Shown: in pieces, positions 1-6,420 of the stretch
How the letters are laid out: the number at the start of each line of letters is the position of its first letter
Numbering within the stretch: the stretch's first letter is position 1
From: Oceanicola granulosus HTCC2516
Lineage (GTDB): Bacteria > Pseudomonadota > Alphaproteobacteria > Rhodobacterales > Rhodobacteraceae
Length of the DNA: 64,000 nt
Direction of reading: 5' to 3'
NCBI RefSeq assembly: GCF_000153305.1
Contig: NZ_CH724107.1
Location: 320,971 to 384,970 of the forward strand
Notes under the pieces: generated by a model
What the model was told of the DNA's origin: nothing
The model's input: the letters and a program-made list of their open reading frames with translations, nothing else
Databases searched by the model: none
Position numbers and translations under genes: made by a program

Positions 1-731
1 CTGAGGAGAGCCTGACTGCAATGCGGGTCATCTGGCGGGACCTGCGGGATCAGGCCGCGCTCGACGAGAAGGACAAGTATGAGCGGCTATCGGAACTGAT
101 GGAGAGAGGAGGGTATGCGCACGTCGCGGACAGGATCGGCGAACTCAGAGCGCGCGCGCAAGATCTGCCCGCGCATAGTGCGGCTGGACGGCGTTGCATG
201 CAGCAGGCCGTCGTCTGTGCCGTCATTCTCAACAAGCCGCCGCGGAAGGGCGACCTCGTTTCGTGGCGGTTCGGTGAAGAACTTGTCCGTGAAATGGACG
301 GGACCTGGCGCGCCGAATGGGACCAGGAGAAGACAGGAGGCACCACGGAGACCGGAGCTATCTGGCCGGAGATCTGCGACATCCTGGATGAGTGGGTTCT
401 CGGCGGTCGTCCCGAGCGTCTCGTTCATGTTCGTTACAACGAACTCGTTGGCCAGAACTGGCTTTCGCTCAATTACACCCAGCCCTATCGCAACCTTCCC
501 ACCGAGCTGACGACGGCCGCGATTGGCGTTCCTTCCCACGACCTGCGAACTTTGGCTGCGGATTACATGAGACGTCATGATCCGGCACACGCCGCTGATG
601 TCATCGCCACGCATCTTGGGCACGCCGACCGCCGGTCGACCGCACCCTATCGCGCCGAATGTGGTGGGGCAGCGTCACAAAAAATCTGGAGCCAAGTGCG
701 AGAGATTGTCTCGGCGCAGTCGGTCCGCTGA
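1..731 (+). CDS. Tyrosine recombinase / phage integrase, 5' end outside window
   Basis: C-terminal catalytic domain of a tyrosine site-specific recombinase. Numbering from the Met at base 21, the expected residues are present: Arg75 in PPRKGDL, Lys104 in QEKTGG, His173 and Arg176 in HDLR, His201 in LGH and a Tyr at 210. The frame is open to base 1 with no stop and no convincing ribosome site before the Met at 21, so the gene probably starts upstream and this is a 3' portion (about 242 codons visible). Such proteins cut and join DNA at attachment sites. With the second integrase at 10568-11815 it marks this end of the window as mobile DNA. It could be an intact upstream-starting gene or a decayed remnant; the window edge hides which. 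Confidence 0.72.
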   Translation, partial: EESLTAMRVIWRDLRDQAALDEKDKYERLSELMERGGYAHVADRIGELRARAQDLPAHSAAGRRCMQQAVVCAVILNKPPRKGDLVSWRFGEELVREMDGTWRAEWDQEKTGGTTETGAIWPEICDILDEWVLGGRPERLVHVRYNELVGQNWLSLNYTQPYRNLPTELTTAAIGVPSHDLRTLAADYMRRHDPAHAADVIATHLGHADRRSTAPYRAECGGAASQKIWSQVREIVSAQSVR

Positions 732-1027
732 TACAGAGGCGGGGCCCCGCTGCGCCGTCGAGCCGTGCTCAAAGCGACCGAGGCGGCTTCACCATAGCTC
801 AGTAAATTCTGTGCACTGAAGTGCAGCATCAGGACATGGTGGCCGGCAGAAGGCAGCTGTGGATCGTGCAGCTGTTGACCGCGCCCGGTTCGGAGGGCGC
901 GGTCAACGCCCGCACGTCGAAAAATCAGAAGATACACCCGGAGGCTTCACGATTTCGGACCGGAAGCGCGGTCCGCACTTGACCCGAGCCACTGGAGGCT
1001 TGGGAATTCTCGAAGGAGATCCCTGAT
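732..1027. other. Intergenic stretch with two palindromes, no gene seen
   Basis: No credible coding frame. It contains a 6-2-6 palindrome TGCACTGAAGTGCA at 812-825 and a perfect 13-bp hairpin at 874-907. The only functional signal is the ribosome site (AAGGAG, about 1011-1018) serving the next gene. Confidence 0.6.
874..907. repeat. Perfect 13-bp inverted repeat (hairpin)
   Basis: GTTGACCGCGCCC at 874-886 and its exact reverse complement at 895-907, separated by eight bases. No T-run follows on either strand, so it does not look like an intrinsic terminator. It may be a protein-binding or recombination site, or a remnant of a mobile-element end. Confidence 0.7.
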
Positions 1028-1423
1028 ATGCACCATGATATCAAAAACGACATGCGCGCCACGCTTCTGGCCGCAGAAATCCGTCGCCAGTTCATCGCCT
1101 GGCTCAAGGCCGATGGTGATCGACTTGTCGCGGCGGCTGACCTGCTTGGTGGGGCGCCTTGGGCGGCCAAGGCTCAATCGGCGATCGATGCCTTGGCCGA
1201 TCAATCGAAGCCTGAGGAGATCGAAGACGACCTTATCGCATTGCATCGCCTTCTGATGCTGGACTTCACCGATGACCTCGATAGTCCGGAAGCGATTTGC
1301 TTCATCGGGCTACATCCAGATGATCCACGCGCCGACGACGCCCGGCTATGTGCCGAAGCTCTCGAGCGCGGCCTAAAGGCTTTGCGGGCCTGCGCCGCCG
1401 CGGCAATCGGGGAGGCAGCATGA
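1028..1423 (+). CDS. Hypothetical protein, island gene A
   Basis: 131-residue soluble, acidic, helix-rich protein that I do not recognise. No signal peptide, membrane segment or cysteine-metal motif is visible. A good ribosome site (GAAGGAG) precedes the ATG at 1028. Its TGA overlaps the ATG of the following gene (ATGATG at 1420-1425), so the two are probably translated together and may form a pair. Base composition matches the flanking island rather than the core. A toxin-antitoxin or plasmid/phage accessory pair is possible from the layout, but no residue pattern supports a specific family. Confidence 0.6.
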   Translation: MHHDIKNDMRATLLAAEIRRQFIAWLKADGDRLVAAADLLGGAPWAAKAQSAIDALADQSKPEEIEDDLIALHRLLMLDFTDDLDSPEAICFIGLHPDDPRADDARLCAEALERGLKALRACAAAAIGEAA

Positions 1424-1827
1424 TGGACCTCATTGCACAACGCGTTGCCGACGCGCTTCGGCAGGCTCGCGTCGTCGGGAAATGCCTCGACGAGAAGATC
1501 ATTCCGATGCTCGAGACAAGGGATCGTGCTTTCGCTGGCAACATCAGCCGGCGGATCGCGGCACGCGATATCGTGAGCGAGAAATTCCTCCGGGATCTGG
1601 AGGCCTTCACGCTGCGGATCGAGCGAGAGGTTGAGGAGGGGACGACGCTCATTTGGCGAGGGCACGAGCATGACCCGGACTGTGGTTATCACGCACCTGT
1701 GCGGACCGCCCGGGCGGGCGGCCTTCAGCACTTCCAGGCGGAGCTCGTCGACCTCGCCAGTGAAGTAGAGGGCGCCCTGAATGCGGCCTATGCCTTGGAG
1801 ATAACCAGCGCGCTCTTAGCCCAATGA
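1420..1827 (+). CDS. Hypothetical protein, island gene B
   Basis: About 135 residues starting at the ATG at 1420 (or the adjacent ATG at 1423), overlapping the stop of the upstream gene. Mostly helical with many charged residues; no membrane segment or known motif recognised. GGGGAG at 1409-1414 is a suitable ribosome site. The tight coupling with island gene A suggests a shared complex or function. Nothing downstream continues the operon: about 340 non-coding bases follow. Confidence 0.55.
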   Translation: MMDLIAQRVADALRQARVVGKCLDEKIIPMLETRDRAFAGNISRRIAARDIVSEKFLRDLEAFTLRIEREVEEGTTLIWRGHEHDPDCGYHAPVRTARAGGLQHFQAELVDLASEVEGALNAAYALEITSALLAQ

Positions 1828-2167
1828 GCCCCACGGCGCGTCTCCGGGCGCGTCGCCTTGACGGAGCGAAGCTGCCCTCTCTCTTGGATGGGATGACTGT
1901 AAGCACAGGTGCAGGTGCGATCTGTTTTTCTGTTGCTGGAGCCGGCAGGCGATTGACCAGAGGCCATCCTTCCCTGCGGTCACGACCAAGCTAATTGCCT
2001 CAAATTCAGTTTACGACGCGCACTGCGGTATCTGCGACCCAGGGTAACCCTGGCCAAAGAGCCACTGAATCTATGCCGTTAAGAGACACGAAAGCCCCCC
2101 GCAGCAACGATTTCGCTTTGCCTGACGCCTATAGAGACATGGAATTCGAAGGTCGTGACTCAGTTTG
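1828..2167. other. Intergenic stretch, nothing recognised
   Basis: No frame with a plausible start and ribosome site. A short frame from a TTG at 1995 runs to 2216 but overlaps the end of the PrtN-like gene, has no ribosome site and resembles nothing known. No hairpin with a T-run was seen. Confidence 0.5.
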
Positions 2168-2422
2168 TCAACTCCAAAGCTTCGCAAACTCTCTGTCAGC
2201 TTCAGCCGATCGCTGATCAAGAATGGTAGCGATATTCGCCACGCGAACGAGCTTTACGGACTTCTGTTTCCCGTCCGAGGTGAAGTATGGTAATCGGATC
2301 TCACCGGAGTCGATCTTGTCCTTCATGGTTTTCTCCGTATGCCCCCAAAGAGATCCGGCCTCCGCCAGAGGGATATACGGTCGGAAGCCGTAGTGTTTCA
2401 GAAGCAGTTCCGTAGTATCCAT
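2168..2422 (-). CDS. PrtN-like (pyocin activator family) DNA-binding protein
   Basis: 84-residue protein. The pattern of a hydrophobic N-terminal motif (LLLKHYGFRPYIPLAEAG), a central stretch resembling a small winged/helix-turn-helix and a C-terminal ILDQRSAEADREF matches, from memory, the PrtN pyocin-activator family common in proteobacterial prophages and islands. The ATG at 2422 is chosen because GGAGG lies just upstream on this strand; a frame extension to 2482 adds 20 unlikely residues. PrtN activates pyocin genes in Pseudomonas. Here no pyocin or phage structural genes are in view, so its target is unknown; it is probably an island regulator. Confidence 0.6.
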   Translation of the reverse strand: MDTTELLLKHYGFRPYIPLAEAGSLWGHTEKTMKDKIDSGEIRLPYFTSDGKQKSVKLVRVANIATILDQRSAEADREFAKLWS

Positions 2423-2496
2423 TTGAGCCTCCACATTAGGATACTCAGGATCTGGGTTCAGTCCGCATTGGCAAAAAATCACCCTTACGCAACGTC

Positions 2497-2620
2497 ATGA
2501 ATCGCCCCGGTTTCCTTGGAGGCTGATAAGTATGGGTCACGCTGCTTGTGGCTGCATGTCGATCAGCGCGTAGTAGACCGCGGCTACCGGGAAGCGGCAG
2601 ATTGCGTTTGTCGCCTTCAT
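2497..2620. mobile_element. Possible insertion-sequence end remnant / tiny reading frame
   Basis: The stretch starting TGAATCGCCCCGGTTTCC at about 2498 resembles, from memory, terminal repeats of IS3-family elements of alphaproteobacteria (TGAACCGCCCCGG-type ends). On the minus strand a 27-codon frame (2537-2620) has a GGGAGGGG ribosome-like site directly before its ATG. No transposase is present. It may be only a scar of an element; the tiny frame may be fortuitous. Confidence 0.25.
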
Positions 2621-2666
2621 CCCCTCCCTATATCCTGGCTCAATGAACCACTGCATGTGAGCCATC

Positions 2667-4328
2667 ATGAATCACTTCGACCTGCCACTTCAGGAAGAGA
2701 GAGCACGGCTCTCAGCGGTGCGCAGGTATGCTGTGCTGGATACGCCCCCCGACGGTGCCTTTGATCGAGTCGCCAGATTGGCCGCGCGATTGCTGGATGT
2801 TCCAATCGCCATCATCTCGATCGTTGATGAGGACCGCATCTGGTTCAAGAGCCATGAAGGGCTGGACGGCGTGGAGGAAATTCCCCGGGACCCGGGGCTC
2901 TGCGCTTCTGCAATCCTGCAAGACGGCCCGTGGATTCTCAGCGACGCTTCCGTTGAGCCGGTGGCCCTTGCCAACCCGCTGGTCGCGGGTGAGTTCGGGC
3001 TCCGCTTCTACGCCGGTATCCCGCTCAGGACCCAGGATGGTTACGGCCTCGGCACGCTGTGCGTCATCGACAAGGAGCCGCGTGAGATCACGTCCGCGCA
3101 GACGGCGATCCTCGAGGAGCTGGCAGCCGTGGTCATGGACGAGCTCGAGTTGAGGCGCGAGGCGATCGACATGCACAAAGCGCTGCGGCGAGAGGTGCGG
3201 GAGAAGGAACTTCTCGCTGAGGAGGTCGAGCACCGGATCATGAACAGCTTGCAGCTCATCTCTTCGGTCGCGCGGCGCAAGGCGGCGCAGCATGACGGGG
3301 TGGTCGCAACAGAACTCAACGACATCGCCGCGCGCATTAGAGCCATCGCGCAGGCCAACCGGCATATTCAGCAGAGCCTACCCGGCCACTCGAAGCACGG
3401 GGATCTGGCACTATTTTTGGAGGTGCTGGGCCGTGAACTCTTCCCGCTGTGCCCCAAAGGCGGATTGATCGAGGTGGAATGTCCATCGCTTCAGCTGGAC
3501 CGGGGCCAATTGGTCTCGTTGGGTCACCTTATCACCGAGCTCGTGTTGAACTCGGTCAAGAGCGGCGCTCAGCGTATCGGCCTTCAGGGTGATGCGACCG
3601 AAGGGCATCTGCGACTGCTGATCGACGACGATGGGCCCGGACTGGAGGAAGATTTCGACCCGCACAAAAGCAAGGGTCTTGGCATGGTCATTCTCCAGGC
3701 AATGGCACAGAAGCTTGAGGCCGAAGTAACCTGGGGGCGCAGCCCGGACGGAGGTGCTCGGTTCGCCGTGAAGCTGCCACTCACGCTCGACTCGACGAGC
3801 GATGACGGCCCCGGCGCAGCAGCCGAGTATCGCCGGGAGTGTAGCGACGGCATCCCTTCTCAGGCGCTGCGAGGCAAGGCGATTCCGCCCTCGGTTTCGC
3901 CCGTTCCCGAGCCGTGGCATCCTGCCTGGGAAAAAGGGAGCCGAAAGAATGGAGACATTCCATTATCTGATTGGGCAGGATACGCCGCATATCGCGTGGT
4001 GGCAGATGAGCCTCCGCGCCGTCATCATTTTTTTCTACGCGATCCTGCTCTACCGGCTTGCCCCGAGACGATCATTCTCGAACCTATCTGCTCAAGACAT
4101 CGTCCTGACCGTGATCCTGGGATCGAGCCTGAGCCGCGCTTTGACAGGGAATGCCCCGCTACTACCTACCCTCGTCGCTACCGGCTTGTTGGTAGGCCTT
4201 TATGTCGGCGTCACAGCACTGGCACCGCGTTCGAAGCTGATCTCCCGCCTCGTCAAGGGACGTCCCATAACCCTTGTCCGCGATGGGAAGGTGGACCGGC
4301 AGGCTTTTCGGAGGGCTCATTTCGGTGA
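2667..4328 (+). CDS. GAF-domain sensor histidine kinase (HWE/HisKA_2 type), over-long 3' frame
   Basis: Soluble sensor kinase. Residues about 20-160 form a GAF domain (VDEDRIWFKS, GLGTLCVIDKEPR). A short coiled region (about 165-190) leads to the phosphoacceptor box EVEHRIMNSLQLIS, then an HATPase_c domain with an N-box (HLITELVLNS) and G-box (DDDGPGL). Recognisable kinase sequence ends near residue 376 (base about 3795) at RFAVKLPL. The frame then stays open for about 175 low-similarity residues to 4328, running over most of the next gene in another frame. A stop may have been lost by a small indel. No membrane segment and no partner response regulator are adjacent, so the signal is likely cytoplasmic (light, redox or ligand). 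Confidence 0.8.
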   Translation: MNHFDLPLQEERARLSAVRRYAVLDTPPDGAFDRVARLAARLLDVPIAIISIVDEDRIWFKSHEGLDGVEEIPRDPGLCASAILQDGPWILSDASVEPVALANPLVAGEFGLRFYAGIPLRTQDGYGLGTLCVIDKEPREITSAQTAILEELAAVVMDELELRREAIDMHKALRREVREKELLAEEVEHRIMNSLQLISSVARRKAAQHDGVVATELNDIAARIRAIAQANRHIQQSLPGHSKHGDLALFLEVLGRELFPLCPKGGLIEVECPSLQLDRGQLVSLGHLITELVLNSVKSGAQRIGLQGDATEGHLRLLIDDDGPGLEEDFDPHKSKGLGMVILQAMAQKLEAEVTWGRSPDGGARFAVKLPLTLDSTSDDGPGAAAEYRRECSDGIPSQALRGKAIPPSVSPVPEPWHPAWEKGSRKNGDIPLSDWAGYAAYRVVADEPPRRHHFFLRDPALPACPETIILEPICSRHRPDRDPGIEPEPRFDRECPATTYPRRYRLVGRPLCRRHSTGTAFEADLPPRQGTSHNPCPRWEGGPAGFSEGSFR

Positions 4329-4443
4329 GAACGACATCACTGAGTTGCTGCGCCTGAACGGCTTGCGGGATCTTTTGGAGGTCGAGGAGGCCCATCTGGA
4401 ACGCAATGGGCAAGTCAGCGTGATATCGAAGAATAGCGCCTGA
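3949..4443 (+). CDS. YetF/DUF421 family membrane protein
   Basis: 164 residues from the ATG at 3949, preceded by GGGAG at 3936-3940. Three N-terminal hydrophobic segments (about residues 20-37, 48-65, 70-88) are followed by the typical cytoplasmic YetF domain (KGRPITLVRDGKV, FGENDITELLRLNG, VEEAHLERNGQ). Family members are inner-membrane proteins of poorly known function; some Bacillus members are linked to spores and germination. The gene lies almost entirely on top of the over-extended frame of the kinase in a different reading frame. The well-conserved family sequence shows that this frame is the real one here. Confidence 0.82.
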   Translation: METFHYLIGQDTPHIAWWQMSLRAVIIFFYAILLYRLAPRRSFSNLSAQDIVLTVILGSSLSRALTGNAPLLPTLVATGLLVGLYVGVTALAPRSKLISRLVKGRPITLVRDGKVDRQAFRRAHFGENDITELLRLNGLRDLLEVEEAHLERNGQVSVISKNSA

Positions 4444-4526
4444 TATCGCGGCTGGAGGTGCAGGCCCCGTCTCGGGGACGGATGGGGGCTCCAAGGCCGG
4501 GGGTAGGTGTCCCCGGCCCGGTGCAG

Positions 4527-4985
4527 TCATTTGCCGTTGTGGCTATTCACGTAGCTCTTCACGAAGTCTTCCAGCTCCGGCGTGTCGCACTCGAAGCCCA
4601 TTTCCTCGGCCTTGCGGATTACCTCATCGCCGGTCAGGCCTTGCTCGCAGCCGATGTGCATCATCACGAAGGCCCCGGACCGCTTGCCAGAGGCGCAGTG
4701 AACCAGCACCGGGGCCGGCAGGTCGGTGGCCTTTCGGCGGAAGTCATCGACAAGGTCTTCGGAGAGTTTCTCGCCGTCGACCGGATGATGCAGGAAGGTC
4801 AGACCGGCCTCTCTCGCCGCCTCACCTTCCTCCTGCGGCTTCATCTTCAGCTTCTTGTCCTCGTCATCGGTCTGCATGTTGATGAGCGACTTGAAGCCCT
4901 CCTGCGCGGCCTGCCGGACCTGATCGGCCTCGGGCGCGAACTTGGCGATCGTGAAGCGATCGTTGATCTGAACCGTATCTTGCAT
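4527..4985 (-). CDS. DUF442 (Blh-type) phosphatase/sulfurtransferase-like protein
   Basis: 152 residues with a cysteine-loop active site HCASGKRS (Cys97, Arg102), placing it with the DUF442 / beta-lactamase-hydrolase-like family, which shares a dual-specificity-phosphatase fold. In sulfide-responsive bigR operons such domains accompany persulfide dioxygenases and are thought to handle sulfane sulfur. A strong AAGGAGA precedes the ATG at 4985. It is the last gene of the six-gene minus-strand operon beginning at 10083 and starts 10 bases after the upstream MBL-rhodanese gene. Sulfurtransferase rather than phosphatase activity is inferred from context only. Confidence 0.8.
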   Translation of the reverse strand: MQDTVQINDRFTIAKFAPEADQVRQAAQEGFKSLINMQTDDEDKKLKMKPQEEGEAAREAGLTFLHHPVDGEKLSEDLVDDFRRKATDLPAPVLVHCASGKRSGAFVMMHIGCEQGLTGDEVIRKAEEMGFECDTPELEDFVKSYVNSHNGK

Positions 4986-4995
4986 GGTGTTCTCC

Positions 4996-6387
4996 TTAAC
5001 TCGGTTTCTCGACGTCGTAGCCAGCGGCGCTCCAGGCCTTCCAGCTACCCGGCACGTTGCACACCTGTTCGAAGCCGTTCTTCTTCAGCAGGCTGGCGGC
5101 GATCGAGGCGCGGAAACCACTGGCGCAATAGGTGGCGTAGGGGGTGGAGCGATCGAGGTTGTCCATCTCCTCCCGCAATTCTCCGAGAAAGGCGTGGCGG
5201 GCGCCCGGGACGTGCCCACCCTCCCACTCATCGGGCTTGCGCACGTCGAGCGGCTGCAAGTCATTCGCCTTGTGCAGCTCATGCACGGAAATTTGCGGGA
5301 TCTGCGCGAACTCCCGCCCCGCTTCGCGCCAAGCCGCCATGCCGCCCGCGAGGTAGCCCCCGAAGTCGGTGAAGCCGGTGCGCCAGAGGAGGCGCAACAC
5401 GTCTGGAAGCTCAGCATCCTCGTGTAGGACGAGGTAGATCGGTTTCTCTGGATCGAGCAACCAGCCGGCCCACACCGACAGCTCCGGCCGCGCGCCGATG
5501 TTCAGGCTTCCGGGCACGTGGCCCGCGCCGAAATCCATCATGTCGCGCACGTCGAGAAGTTGCGCGCCCCCCTCCGCCGCCTCCGCAAAGCGCTCCACGG
5601 TCATCGGCTCGATCCGCGGCAGGTTGCGCAGCACCTCCGGGCCCTTTGCGTTCACCCTCTTCATGCGCGGATAATGGGTCGGCACCGGAGGGGCGTCCCC
5701 CAGGATCGCCTTCTTGAACTTCTCCAGCTCCTCAATCTGGGCGTAGCTGTTGAAGCGCCGCTCATAGCCGATGGTCGAGGACATCCGGTCGCCGATGTCG
5801 GGCCCGCAGGCCGACCCCGCGCCGTGGCAGGGGTAGATAATGACGTCGTCGGGCAGCGCCATGAAGACATCTCGGACGGTGTGGAAGAGCTTCTCGGCCA
5901 GCTCCTCGGACTGGTCGTCGCCCAGGAGGTCAGGCCGGCCGACGCTGTCCACGAAGAAGGCATCGCCCGAGAGCACGCCCCACGGCGTCTCGGTGTCACC
6001 GTCGAAGAGCAGGTAGGAGACGTGCTCAGGCGTGTGGCCGGGGGTATATCGCGCCTTCATACGCATGCCGCCGAAGGTGAACTCGTCGCCGTCGCGCACG
6101 GGCTCATGCTCGAACCCGTATTCGGCCCCGCCCTCGGTGCTGACATAGAGCTTGGCCTGACCGCCGAGGCGGTCCACCAGCTCGCGCGCGCCGCTGAGGA
6201 AATCCGCATGGATATGGGTCTCGAAGACATGGGTGATGGCGAGGCCTAAGCGCCGGGCGGTCTCGAGGTAGACCTCCACGTCGGGGCGCGGGTCGACGAC
6301 GGCGCAGGTGTGGGCCGAGTCGTCGCCGAGCAGGTAGGAGCATTCGGCGACGCCGTCGGCCAGTATCTGTTCGAAACGCAGGGTCAT
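4996..6387 (-). CDS. MBL-fold persulfide dioxygenase-type protein fused to two rhodanese domains
   Basis: 463 residues in three domains. The metallo-beta-lactamase domain (1 to about 240) has metal ligands in THIHADF (His58, His60, Asp62), PGHTPEH (His118), SGDAFF (Asp142) and YPCHGAG (His188), the ETHE1-like pattern. Rhodanese domain 1 (about 262-357) lacks the catalytic cysteine, having LHEDAE where the loop should be. Rhodanese domain 2 (about 365-460) has an intact CASGFR loop with Cys421. Such fusions oxidise glutathione persulfide to sulfite and move sulfane sulfur to or from carriers. Strong ribosome site AAGGAGG. Fifth gene of the operon. Confidence 0.88.
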   Translation of the reverse strand: MTLRFEQILADGVAECSYLLGDDSAHTCAVVDPRPDVEVYLETARRLGLAITHVFETHIHADFLSGARELVDRLGGQAKLYVSTEGGAEYGFEHEPVRDGDEFTFGGMRMKARYTPGHTPEHVSYLLFDGDTETPWGVLSGDAFFVDSVGRPDLLGDDQSEELAEKLFHTVRDVFMALPDDVIIYPCHGAGSACGPDIGDRMSSTIGYERRFNSYAQIEELEKFKKAILGDAPPVPTHYPRMKRVNAKGPEVLRNLPRIEPMTVERFAEAAEGGAQLLDVRDMMDFGAGHVPGSLNIGARPELSVWAGWLLDPEKPIYLVLHEDAELPDVLRLLWRTGFTDFGGYLAGGMAAWREAGREFAQIPQISVHELHKANDLQPLDVRKPDEWEGGHVPGARHAFLGELREEMDNLDRSTPYATYCASGFRASIAASLLKKNGFEQVCNVPGSWKAWSAAGYDVEKPS

Positions 6388-6420
6388 GACAGGTCCTCCT
6401 TGTGAATTAACTTGCTCGTT

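Noticed and set aside
1995..2216. 73-codon frame after the island gene pair
   Set aside because: TTG start without ribosome site, overlaps the PrtN-like gene, no similarity recognised.
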